64,000 nucleotides of DNA, from the NCBI RefSeq assembly GCF_008360935.1, contig NZ_SRXO01000019.1, positions 1 through 64,000 of the forward strand, given 5' to 3'. A model generated the notes under the pieces. That model had not been told where the DNA came from. It did not search any database and saw only the letters and a program-made list of their open reading frames with translations. The first letter of the stretch is position 1. Every line of letters starts with the position of its first letter. Positions 26,484 to 35,312 of the stretch are shown here, piece after piece. A program made the position numbers and the translations under genes. This DNA comes from Siccirubricoccus phaeus. GTDB taxonomy: Bacteria > Pseudomonadota > Alphaproteobacteria > Acetobacterales > Acetobacteraceae.

Positions 26484-27233
26484 ATGGCCGGCAGGCTGGC
26501 GGGTAAGCGGTGCTTCGTGACGGCGGCCGGGCAGGGGATCGGCCGGGCCAGCGCCATGGCCATGGCGGCGGAAGGCGGCAGGGTCCTGGCCACGGACCGG
26601 GATGCGGGCAAGCTCGCGGCGCTCGAGGCGCAGGGCATCGAGACCCGGGCGCTGGACGTGCTGGATGACGCGGCGGTCACCGCCGCCATCGCCGCCGCCG
26701 GGCCGCTGGATGTGCTGTTCAACTGCGCCGGCTTCGTCCATCAGAACAGCGTCGAGAGCTGCACCGATGCGGAGTGGGATTTCGCCTTCGCGCTGAATGT
26801 CCGCAGCATGTGGCAGAGCATCCGCGCCGCGTTGCCGGGGATGCTGGCCCAGGGCGGCGGCGCCATCGTCAACATGGCCTCCGCCTGTTCCAGCGTGAAG
26901 GGCGCGCCCAACCGCTTCCTCTACGGTACCACCAAGGCGGCGGTGGTCGGGCTGACCAAATCCGTGGCGACCGACTATGTGACGCGCGGCATACGCTGCA
27001 ATTGCCTCTGCCCCGGCACGGTGGATACGCCCTCGCTCGGCGAGCGCATCGCCGCCAATGCCGCGGCGGCGGGCGGGCTGGAGCAGGCGCGCACCGCCTT
27101 CGTCGCCCGCCAGGCCATGGGGCGGCTGGCGACGGCGGAGGAGATCGCCGCGCTGGTCGTCTACCTTGCCGCGCCGGAGAGCACCTTCGTCACCGGCCAG
27201 GCCATCGTCATCGATGGCGGCTGGACACTCTGA
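26484..27233 (+). CDS. SDR, possibly 2-keto-3-deoxy-sugar-acid dehydrogenase
   Basis: A 249-residue SDR with TAAGQGIGRA (13-22), NCAG (80-83), S133, Y147 and K151 (YGTTK). LFNCAGFVHQNSVESCTDAEWDF and the RCNCLCPGTVDTPSL stretch resemble the BDH2/2-keto-3-deoxy-L-fuconate dehydrogenase branch. In the non-phosphorylative sugar-acid pathway such an enzyme oxidises the 2-keto-3-deoxy acid to a 2,4-diketo acid, which suits its position between the dehydratase and the FAH hydrolase. The pathway role is inference. Confidence 0.8.
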   Translation: MAGRLAGKRCFVTAAGQGIGRASAMAMAAEGGRVLATDRDAGKLAALEAQGIETRALDVLDDAAVTAAIAAAGPLDVLFNCAGFVHQNSVESCTDAEWDFAFALNVRSMWQSIRAALPGMLAQGGGAIVNMASACSSVKGAPNRFLYGTTKAAVVGLTKSVATDYVTRGIRCNCLCPGTVDTPSLGERIAANAAAAGGLEQARTAFVARQAMGRLATAEEIAALVVYLAAPESTFVTGQAIVIDGGWTL

Positions 27234-27611
27234 CATGTCGCGCCGGCGCGAAGCTGCCGCGCCCACTCTTCGTGCTGGCACGGCGGCGCTTTGCTGCGCC
27301 TTCGACACCGTCGAAGGCGATTATTCGCGAGAGCCATGGTCCGGATTTCGTCTCAAGGATGCCGCGAAGCGACACGGCGCCCCGCGCGGCTGCGTCCTTG
27401 ACACGAATCCGGACCATGGCCGGGGCTTGAGGTGCGCGCGACGTCGCGCCGAAGGCGCGCCCACGGCGCGATGTCGCGCGCGCAAGTTGCGCGCCCGCAT
27501 GGTAACGCCCAGGAAAAGGCGGTGGCGGTGGCCGGTTGACCGCCGCCCGCGCCGAGATGCAGGCCGGCCCGCTCCGCGTGGCCGCAGGAACCAGCAGTAG
27601 GAGACCCACCG
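27234..27611. other. 378-bp gap with large inverted repeats
   Basis: TTCGAC-ACC-GTCGAA at 27301-27315 is a small stem. A large stem has perfect 14-bp arms CCATGGTCCGGATT (27334-27347) and its complement (27406-27419), extended inward by about 20 imperfect pairs. A further inverted pair GCGCGCGACGTCGCGCC / GGCGCGATGTCGCGCGC follows at about 27434-27482. I see no convincing gene. Confidence 0.65.
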
Positions 27612-28463
27612 ATGAAGCTGTTGCGCTACGGCCCCGCGGGCCAGGAGAAACCCGGCCTGCTCGACGCCGGCGGCACCGTCCGCGACCTCTCCGGCGTGGT
27701 CTCCGAGCTGGCGGGCGAGGCGCTCTCCCCCGCCGGCCTGGCGAAGCTCGCCGCCCTGGACCCGGCCTCGCTGCCCGCCATCCCCGGCAGCCCGCGCCTC
27801 GGCCCCCCCGTCGCTGGCATGAAGAACCTGGTCTGCATCGGCCTGAACTATGCCGACCACGCGGCGGAAACCGGCGCGCCGGTGCCGAAGGAGCCGATCG
27901 TCTTCCTGAAGTCGCTCGGCGCCCTCTGCGGGCCGAATGACGACGTCATCATCCCGAAGAACAGCGTGAAGTGCGACTGGGAAGTCGAGCTCTGCATCAT
28001 CATCGGCAGCAAGGCCAAATGCGTCAGCGAGGAGGCCGCGCTGGACCATGTTGCCGGCTATGCCGTGGGCAATGACGTCTCCGAGCGCGAATGGCAGATC
28101 GAGCGCGGCGGCTCCTGGGACAAGGGCAAGGGCTGCGACACCTTCGGCCCGGTCGGCCCCTGGCTGGTGACGAAGGACGAGGTGCCGGACCCGCAGAACC
28201 TGGCGATGTTCTGCGACGTGGATGGGGAGCGCATGCAGGACGGCTCCACCCGCACCATGATCTTCGGGGTGAGGACGCTGGTCTCCTACGTCTCCCACAT
28301 GATCACGCTGCATCCGGGCGACGTGATCTTCACCGGCACGCCGCCGGGGGTGGGGCTGGGGAAGAAGCCCTCGCCCATCTTCCTGAGGGCGGGGCAGGTG
28401 ATGAAGCTCGGCATCGAGGGGCTGGGCGAGCAGACCCAGAGGACCATCCCCTACGAGGGGTGA
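27612..28463 (+). CDS. Fumarylacetoacetate hydrolase family, likely 2,4-diketo-3-deoxy-acid hydrolase
   Basis: A 283-residue FAH-fold enzyme. VCIGLNYADHAAETGAPVPKEP is the family entry motif, DWEVELCIIIG supplies two metal-binding glutamates, and GYAVGNDVSEREWQ the aspartate; TPPGVG closes the active site. The sequence type includes 2,4-diketo-3-deoxy-L-fuconate/rhamnonate hydrolases, which split the diketo acid to pyruvate and lactate or glycolate. With the dehydratase (24157) and SDR (26484) it would complete such a route. Ureidoglycolate lyase is the common mis-annotation for this type. Confidence 0.85.
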   Translation: MKLLRYGPAGQEKPGLLDAGGTVRDLSGVVSELAGEALSPAGLAKLAALDPASLPAIPGSPRLGPPVAGMKNLVCIGLNYADHAAETGAPVPKEPIVFLKSLGALCGPNDDVIIPKNSVKCDWEVELCIIIGSKAKCVSEEAALDHVAGYAVGNDVSEREWQIERGGSWDKGKGCDTFGPVGPWLVTKDEVPDPQNLAMFCDVDGERMQDGSTRTMIFGVRTLVSYVSHMITLHPGDVIFTGTPPGVGLGKKPSPIFLRAGQVMKLGIEGLGEQTQRTIPYEG

Positions 28464-28860
28464 GCGGGGGGGCCAACCTTCTCGCCTTTGGCGTCCCCGC
28501 CCGGCCCCCGGGCGAGGACGCGCAGCGCGGCCCTGCGGGCCCGGGCCGCCGGCTCTCCGGCGGCGCGGCGGGCGGCCTCGACGCCACCGTCCGGGAGGTC
28601 GATGCCGAACCGCCCGGATCGGTCCTGGCCCGGCCCCGCCGCCGCTGGTCGGCGCCGCCCGTGCGCAGGAAGATATCGAATAATCAATAAATTAGCGCCG
28701 CTTCCCGCTGGTTTCGCCCCCTGCCGCCGCGCTAGAGCAGATCGCCGAAGGGCGGCATCGCCCGGAGGCGTGAATCTGCTCTACAATCCATAGGCTAGAG
28801 CGGTTTCGCGCTGCACAGTCAGCGTGAAACCGCTCTAGGCTCCGCGGCCGGAGGCCCCCC
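28464..28860. other. 397-bp gap with GC-rich spacer and a family 3 repeat
   Basis: The first 200 bp are GC-rich without a credible gene. A short A+T-rich stretch at about 28671-28695 precedes the family 3 element (28732-28838), which ends 22 bp before the cupin start. Confidence 0.5.
28732..28838 (+). repeat. Family 3 two-hairpin repeat, copy B
   Basis: The same two-hairpin plan as copy A. Hairpin 1 closes with GCAGAT paired to ATCTGC, and hairpin 2 has CTAGAGCGGTTTCGCGCTG paired with CAGCGTGAAACCGCTCTAG. It lies directly upstream of the cupin gene. Confidence 0.85.
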
Positions 28861-29397
28861 ATGTTCGACCTGGAGCGTTTCATCGAGGAATGCCGCCTCG
28901 CCCTGGCCGAGGGCGGCCAGCGCGCGGTGCGGGAGCTGATGGCCCGCGCCGTCAGCGAGCCCGGCGCGGTCCTGGCAGGCCTCGGGGCGCCGCAGGCGGG
29001 CGGGCTGGTGCCGCTCTACCGCTCGCCGGAGCTGACCATCCTCAACGTCATCTGGGCGCCGCGGATGACGGTGATGCCGCATAACCACAACATGTGGGCA
29101 GTGATCGGCGTCTATACCGGCGGCGAGGACAACATCTTCTGGCGCCGCCTGCCGGAAGGGCCGTCCGGCCGCGTGGAGGCGGCCGGGGCGAAATCCCTGC
29201 GCGCCGGGGATTGCACCGCACTGGGCCAGGACATCATCCATTCCGTCACCAACCCGCTGGGGCGGCTGACCGGCGCCATCCATGTCTATGGCGGCGATTT
29301 CTTCGCCGCCGCACGCAGCGAATGGGAGCCGGACTCGCTGGAAGAACGGCCCTATGACGTGGAGAAGGCGAAGCGGATCTTCGCGGTGGGCGGGTAG
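28861..29397 (+). CDS. Cupin thiol-dioxygenase-like protein
   Basis: A 178-residue double-stranded beta-helix protein of the cysteine-dioxygenase-like group. The iron ligands are expected at H74 and H76 (MPHNHNMWAVIGVYTGGEDN) and H127 (GQDIIHSVTN). The usual partners are small thiols such as cysteine or 3-mercaptopropionate, but this subgroup is largely uncharacterised. It starts at an ATG 22 bp after a family 3 repeat, which must therefore hold or replace its promoter. Confidence 0.8.
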   Translation: MFDLERFIEECRLALAEGGQRAVRELMARAVSEPGAVLAGLGAPQAGGLVPLYRSPELTILNVIWAPRMTVMPHNHNMWAVIGVYTGGEDNIFWRRLPEGPSGRVEAAGAKSLRAGDCTALGQDIIHSVTNPLGRLTGAIHVYGGDFFAAARSEWEPDSLEERPYDVEKAKRIFAVGG

Positions 29398-29480
29398 AAG
29401 TCGCCTTACCTATGGCCGCGGCCGATGCCCCCTCTCGCTGCGACGGACGCGCCAGCGGCGTCAGCCTTCGGCGAGTACCC

Positions 29481-29675
29481 TCAATACTTGGCGGCGAAGG
29501 GTGGCGTCCGGCCCTGAGTGGCCGCGACTTCCTGCAGCCGCGCCAGCAAGGCGCGCTTTTCCGGGGTGCGGCGGCGACCGCTATTGGCCAGCTCCGCCAC
29601 CGCGGGCAGGCGGAAGCCTGCATCCAGCTTCCGCTGGATCTGCCCTCCCCGTTCCGCGAGGGTGATGCGGGTCAC
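29481..29675 (-). CDS. Small protein coupled to a nucleotidyltransferase
   Basis: A 64-residue basic protein (LAERGGQIQRKLDAGFRLPAVAEL and EKRALLARLQEVAATQG). The GTG at 29675 overlaps the stop of the nucleotidyltransferase gene as GTGA; a TTG at 29681 is an alternative. Position and coupling suggest that it works with the nucleotidyltransferase. I do not recognise a family. Confidence 0.5.
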   Translation of the reverse strand: MTRITLAERGGQIQRKLDAGFRLPAVAELANSGRRRTPEKRALLARLQEVAATQGRTPPFAAKY

Positions 29676-30242
29676 GACCAAAGGCTCCGCAGGAAGTCCA
29701 TGCCATGGGCTCCGGCGGTTTCGTGCCGGATGCGCCTGTCGAGGTAGTCATCGTCGAGACCGGCAGCAAGACCGTAGAGAGCGGCGGCCTGGGCAAGCAT
29801 TTCATGGTCCTGCCGGCGGGAGGCCTCCCACTGCCCGATCCGGTCGGCGATCAGCTCCTCGGTCGGCGCCATGCAGATCTCACCACCCTCCAGCTCGACC
29901 AGCCGGAGGCGGGACCGCTCCGCCTGACCGTCGAAATAAGCGCCGGAGACCAGTTCCACGCCGATGGCGATCTCCGGATGGTAAAAGCCCCTGCGAAGAT
30001 GGCCCCGGCGATCCTCCCGCAGGAATCCCACCGCCAGCAACGCCTCGGCAACGGCCTCATCGGCGCCTGCAACGAAGTCGAAATCGCCCGGAGGTGATCT
30101 GGCTGCCGGTATCGAACTCGACCACCGCCCCGCCGACCAGGATGGGCAAGGGATGCCCGCCCCGCGCCATCAGGGCGCAGGCGCGGGCCAGCAGGTTCAG
30201 CGCGGCAACGAATTCCGGGCGATAGAGCGCCGCGCCATTCAC
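29672..30242 (-). pseudogene. Frameshifted nucleotidyltransferase-like gene (AbiEii/DUF6036 type)
   Basis: Translation from a GTG at 30242 (GTGA overlap with the UxaA stop) gives NGAALYRPEFVAALNLLARACALM and the nucleotidyltransferase signature LVGGAVVEFDTGSQITSG. The next residues expected, GDFDFVAGADEAVAEALLAVGFL, are in the -1-shifted frame; the two frames join at the G run 30087-30089, which has one base too many. The continuation runs to a stop at 29672, giving about 190 residues in total. With the G removed, the pattern GG...TGD(F)DFV is the metal-binding core of this superfamily. This is a real indel, a sequencing error, or slippage at the G run. Confidence 0.7.
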
Positions 30243-31771
30243 ATGGTCGCCCCCAGCACCCAGGGCGCGAATTCCGCCGCGCCGAAATCGAAGCTCTCGC
30301 TCTTCGTCCGCTGGCCGCTCGCCGTTGTCAGCATCAATCGGAAGATCCGCTCGCCCACCTGCTGCACGCTTTCCTCGCCGGTCAGGATGGTGCCGCAATT
30401 CACGTCCATGTCGTCTTCCATCCGCTGATACATGGGCGTGTTGGTCGCCAGCTTGATGGAAGGCGTCGGCTTGCAGCCGAAGACGCTGCCGCGGCCGGTG
30501 GTGAAGCACAGCAGGTTCGCGCCCCCCGCGACCTGCCCGGTCGCGCCCACCGGGTCGTAGCCCGGCGTGTCCATGAAGACGAAGCCCTTCGCCGTCACCG
30601 GCTCCGCATAGCGCACCACCTCCACCAGATTGGTGGTGCCGGCCTTGGCCATCGCGCCGAGCGATTTTTCCAGGATGGTGGTCAGCCCGCCCGCCTTGTT
30701 GCCGGGGGAGGGGTTGGCGTTCATCTCGGCGCCCTCGCGCGCCGTGTAGTCCTCCCACCAATGCATGATGTCGACCAGCTTCTGGCCCACCGCCGGGCTC
30801 ACCGCGCGGCGCGTCAGCAGATGCTCCGCACCATAGGTCTCGGGACTCTCGCTGAGGATCACCGTGCCGCCATGCCGCACCACCAGATCGCTCGCCGCAC
30901 CCAGCGCCGGGTTGGCGGTGATGCCGGAATAGCCGTCCGAGCCGCCGCATTGCAGCGCGACGCAGAGCTCGCTGGCCGGCACCGTCTCCCGCTGCACGCG
31001 GTTGGCCTCCGCCAGCACCTCCTTCACGAAGCCGATGCCTGCCTGCACCGTCTTCCGCGTGCCGCCCATCTCCTGGATGTACATGTTGCGCAGCCGGCCG
31101 GAGAGGCGCTGTTCCTCCAGCAGCCCGCCGATCTGGTTCACCTCGCAGCCGAGGCCGATGGCGATGACATGCGAGAAATTGGCGTGCCGCGCGAAGCCGC
31201 CGAGGGTGCGGCGCAGCAGCCGCAGCGGCTCGCCTTCCGTCATGCCGCAGCCGGTCTTGTGGGTCAGCGCCACCACGCCGTCCACATTCGGCCAGGCGGC
31301 CAGCGGATCCTCTCCCGTCAGCGGGTTGCGGCGGAAGGCCTGGGCGATCAGCTCCGCCACATGCGCGGAGCAATTCACGCTGGTGACGATGCCGATGTAG
31401 TTGCGCGTCGCCACCCGGCCATCGGCGCGGCGGATACCCTCGAAGCTGGCCGGCACCGCCGCCTTCTCGGTCGGGCGGGCATCGACGCCCCAGGCATAGT
31501 CGCGGGCGAAATCCCCCATGGCGAGGTTGTGGGTATGCACCCATTGCCCCGGCAGGATGGCCTCGGTCGCGAAGCCGATGATCTGGCCGTAGCGCCGGAC
31601 CGGCTCCCCCTTCGCATGCGGCACCACCGCCACCTTGTGCCCGGCCGGGATGCGCACGGCGGTGGCGATGCCCGGCGCCACGCGCGTCCCCGGCGGCAGC
31701 ACCTGGCGGGCGATGACGACGCCGTCTTCCGGGTGCAGGCGAATAACGGGGGGCTGGGTGATCGCGTCCAT
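30239..31771 (-). CDS. Altronate/galactarate dehydratase family (UxaA-type)
   Basis: A 510-residue dehydratase with the N-terminal SAF domain (about 10-95, including the THNLAMGDFARDYAWG end) and the C-terminal catalytic region. ATRNYIGIVTSVNCSAH, ALTHKTGCGMTEGEPL, CVALQCGGSDGYSGITANP and TTGRGSVFGCKPTPSIKLATNT are UxaA/GarD hallmarks. These iron-dependent enzymes dehydrate hexonates or aldarates such as altronate or galactarate to a 2-keto-3-deoxy acid. It extends the sugar-acid theme of the region. Its stop overlaps the start of the nucleotidyltransferase gene. Confidence 0.9.
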   Translation of the reverse strand: MDAITQPPVIRLHPEDGVVIARQVLPPGTRVAPGIATAVRIPAGHKVAVVPHAKGEPVRRYGQIIGFATEAILPGQWVHTHNLAMGDFARDYAWGVDARPTEKAAVPASFEGIRRADGRVATRNYIGIVTSVNCSAHVAELIAQAFRRNPLTGEDPLAAWPNVDGVVALTHKTGCGMTEGEPLRLLRRTLGGFARHANFSHVIAIGLGCEVNQIGGLLEEQRLSGRLRNMYIQEMGGTRKTVQAGIGFVKEVLAEANRVQRETVPASELCVALQCGGSDGYSGITANPALGAASDLVVRHGGTVILSESPETYGAEHLLTRRAVSPAVGQKLVDIMHWWEDYTAREGAEMNANPSPGNKAGGLTTILEKSLGAMAKAGTTNLVEVVRYAEPVTAKGFVFMDTPGYDPVGATGQVAGGANLLCFTTGRGSVFGCKPTPSIKLATNTPMYQRMEDDMDVNCGTILTGEESVQQVGERIFRLMLTTASGQRTKSESFDFGAAEFAPWVLGATM

Positions 31772-31793
31772 GGGTTTCTCCCTGTGGCGGCGA

Positions 31794-31840
31794 TCCTAGA
31801 GCAGATCAGGGAAAGGCGGGAACGTCCCGGTGCTGGCCTG
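31794..31840. repeat. Partial family 3 repeat end
   Basis: CTAGAGCAGATC followed by diverged sequence matches only the first arm of family 3. It lies 23 bp upstream of the UxaA-type start and looks like a decayed or fragmentary copy. Confidence 0.35.
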
Positions 31841-31989
31841 CAGGCGGGTGACGGGGCAGGGAAGAGCCGGTGGCCGCCGCAGCGGCGGAGGCTGGGGCCA
31901 GCGGGCTGGGGCCCGGTCCGGAAAGGCCGTTGCGCCGACGGCTGCCCGCTCCGCACCAAACGCCAGCCGCTTCAGCCCGCACGGGCAGG

Positions 31990-32045
31990 CAAGCCCGGCC
32001 TTTCGCATCCATGGCGCCGCCCGGGCAGCGCCATGGGGCAGGCAG
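31990..32045 (-). repeat. Family 1-like post-stop palindrome, copy g (divergent)
   Basis: On the minus strand, about ten bases after the stop of the cold-shock gene, lies the stem CCCCATGGCGCTGCC / GGCGGCGCCATGG with a short CG loop. It follows the family 1 rule of position and orientation but is more diverged. Confidence 0.5.
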
Positions 32046-32249
32046 CTACAGCGGCTTGAGATTGGCCGCGGCGGCCTTGCCGCGCTCCATCACCACCTCG
32101 TAGCTGAGCTTCTGGTTCTCCTGCAGCCCCTGCAGCCCGGCCTTCTGCACCGCGGTGATGTGCACGAACACGTCCTTGCCGCCATCCTGCGGGACGATGA
32201 AGCCGAAGCCTTTGGTGGCGTTGAACCACTTCACGGTGCCAATCGCCAT
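32046..32249 (-). CDS. Cold-shock domain protein (CspA family)
   Basis: A 67-residue single cold-shock domain: [22 protein letters not shown] contains RNP1 (KGFGFI) and DVFVHI is RNP2. Such proteins bind single-stranded RNA/DNA and act as RNA chaperones. The ATG at 32249 matches the family N-terminus. The 5' region up to the groEL terminator is long, which is common for cspA-type leaders. Confidence 0.92.
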   Translation of the reverse strand: MAIGTVKWFNATKGFGFIVPQDGGKDVFVHITAVQKAGLQGLQENQKLSYEVVMERGKAAAANLKPL

Positions 32250-32503
32250 GCGATGCACCCTCCTTCGCAATGCGGGGGCGCCAATCGCCCGCCGCGGCTA
32301 CAACCGGTGGGATCGGCTTGGTGGGCAACCGGGTGATCCGGCAGGCACGGCAAGGCGGTCTTGGCACGGCTGACGGTGCCAGTGGACACAGGTCTGCCGG
32401 TTGAAGTCAACGGAATCGTACACGCAAGACCGTGAGGATTTCCCGGCCACGGCGCGGAAAAGTTGTGGCGCCGGCCGTCTCCGCTGCAACCGTATTGCGG
32501 GTG
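32250..32503 (-). promoter_or_regulatory. Long 5' region of the cold-shock gene
   Basis: About 250 bp without a gene. A TTGACT hexamer (minus strand, near 32401-32406) could be a -35 box, which would leave a 5' leader of about 120 nt. I could not identify a convincing -10 or a cold-shock box, so this is only a candidate. Confidence 0.25.
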
Positions 32504-32533
32504 AAAAAAAGGCGGGGCCTCGCGGCCCCGCCC
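32504..32533 (-). terminator. Intrinsic terminator of groESL
   Basis: On the minus strand a perfect 9-bp stem (GGCGGGGCC, loop GCGA, GGCCCCGCC) is followed at once by seven T residues. It lies 27-56 bp after the groEL stop. It is the only classic stem-plus-T-run terminator I noticed in the window. Confidence 0.85.
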
Positions 32534-32559
32534 CTTCCGTTGCAGCGCGGAGGGCTGGA

Positions 32560-34245
<1,686 letters not shown>

Positions 34246-34301
34246 TCAGGCCGCGGGGTGGCGCTGCTCGTCAAGGTTCTGGATCGGGCGGAGCCTGGTG
34301 G

Positions 34302-34613
34302 TCAGGCGGCCTTGGCGACGGAAGGGGCGTCCAGGATGCCGAGGATGTCGCTCTCCTTCATGATCAGCAGCTCCTCGCCGCCGAGCTTCACCTCGGTGCC
34401 GGACCACTTGCCGAACAGGATGCGGTCGCCCGCCTTCACCTCCAGCGGGACCAGCTTCCCGGCCTCGTCGCGGGTGCCGGCGCCGACGGCGATCACCTCG
34501 CCTTCCTGCGGCTTCTCCTTCGCGGTGTCGGGGATGATGATGCCGCCCGCGGTCTTCTCATCGGCCGTGACGCGGCGGACGAGAACGCGGTCATGCAGGG
34601 GACGGAAGCTCAT
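34302..34613 (-). CDS. groES: Co-chaperonin GroES
   Basis: The 103-residue 10-kDa lid of Gro[16 protein letters not shown] at the start, the mobile loop [25 protein letters not shown], and [15 protein letters not shown]. It precedes groEL in the usual groES-groEL operon. The C-terminus has a short extra APSVAKAA tail. Confidence 0.97.
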   Translation of the reverse strand: MSFRPLHDRVLVRRVTADEKTAGGIIIPDTAKEKPQEGEVIAVGAGTRDEAGKLVPLEVKAGDRILFGKWSGTEVKLGGEELLIMKESDILGILDAPSVAKAA

Positions 34614-34684
34614 CTGCGGTCCTCTCCTGATGCCATGTGGGGATATGGCTTTGGACACCTCACGGGGCGGTGCCAGCGGGATCG

Positions 34685-34711
34685 CTAGCACTCCCACGTG
34701 AGGAGTGCCAG
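34685..34711 (-). promoter_or_regulatory. CIRCE operator 1 (HrcA), over the groESL start site
   Basis: CTAGCACTC, nine bases, GAGTGCCAG matches the CIRCE inverted repeat TTAGCACTC-N9-GAGTGCTAA with small changes. It sits just downstream of the groESL -10, where the HrcA repressor would block initiation. Confidence 0.88.
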
Positions 34712-34712
34712 C

Positions 34713-34741
34713 GATCTAAGGAAAAGCGGGGAACTCGTCAA
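34713..34741 (-). promoter_or_regulatory. groESL promoter
   Basis: On the minus strand TTGACG (34741-34736) and TAGATC (34718-34713) are separated by 17 bp and lie between the two CIRCE elements, with the expected start point inside CIRCE 1. Confidence 0.6.
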
Positions 34742-34747
34742 GGGTTT

Positions 34748-34774
34748 GCAGCACTCCCGGAGTGCGAGTGCTAA
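34748..34774. promoter_or_regulatory. CIRCE operator 2 (HrcA), between groESL and usg
   Basis: GCAGCACTC, nine bases, GAGTGCTAA is a second CIRCE. It lies upstream of the groESL -35 and about 125 bp before the divergent usg gene, so it may strengthen repression of groESL or also control usg. Confidence 0.8.
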
Positions 34775-34897
34775 TCGGCTGATATTAAAGCTTTTCCTTG
34801 CCGGCCACCGGGAAATCCGTGGCAAGCTGATGACGTTGAGGAGGAGGAAGCGCGCCAGCCAAGGGCGCCGCATTTGGTTCAAGGAGAGGAGTTCCGC

Positions 34898-35176
34898 GTG
34901 CTCGACAGCCTTGATCGCTTCGTGAAGCTGCAGATCCCCGACTGGCACCTGACCACCGCCGAGATCCTGTACCACATGCCCGACAACCATGCGCTGCTGC
35001 AGACCTTCATCTGGCAGAAGGTGGACCTGGCGCCGAGTTTCCCGGAGCTGAGCCGGTTCCTGGCTTTCTGGCAGCGGGAGATCGAGGGGCCGCTGCATTC
35101 CGTCCGGGTCGCCTCCGCCGCCCTCACCCGCCCGGCCGAGCTGCGCTATGCCGGCGGGGAGTTCCGCCTGCACTAG
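34898..35176 (+). CDS. usg: Usg family protein
   Basis: A 92-residue Usg-type protein (HLTTAEILYHMPDNHALLQTFIWQKVDLAPSFPELSRFLAFW and EGPLHSVRVA). Usg is a small conserved alphaproteobacterial protein of unknown function, first noted upstream of trp genes. I choose the GTG at 34898 because AAGGAGAGG lies eight bases before it; the TTG at 34874 is less likely. It is divergent from groESL. Confidence 0.85.
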   Translation: MLDSLDRFVKLQIPDWHLTTAEILYHMPDNHALLQTFIWQKVDLAPSFPELSRFLAFWQREIEGPLHSVRVASAALTRPAELRYAGGEFRLH

Positions 35177-35272
35177 CTCCCCACGACGTCGCTGCGCGCC
35201 GCCATGGGGACCCCGGGCTTCCCTCACGACCGGCGCCTCGCGCAGCCTGGCGCGGCGAAGCCGCGCCAGGGC
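35177..35272 (+). repeat. Family 1 post-stop palindromic repeat, copy f
   Basis: It begins immediately after the usg stop. A diverged first stem (CCCCACGACGTCGC against GCGCCGCCATGGGG) is followed by a perfect second stem with 11-bp arms at 35246-35256/35260-35270 (CCTGGCGCGGC, GAA loop). Relative to copies b and c the stem changes AA/TT to GC/GC in paired positions. Confidence 0.75.
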
Positions 35273-35312
35273 AACGGGCAGCCGGGTGGCGGCGGGACGC
35301 CTTCGGCCCGGC

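Noticed and set aside
28451..28687. A 78-codon minus-strand frame between the FAH and cupin genes
   Set aside because: It begins in an A+T-rich patch and has some protein-like stretches (GIDLPDGGVEAARRAAG), but no ribosome binding site or family match that I can support.
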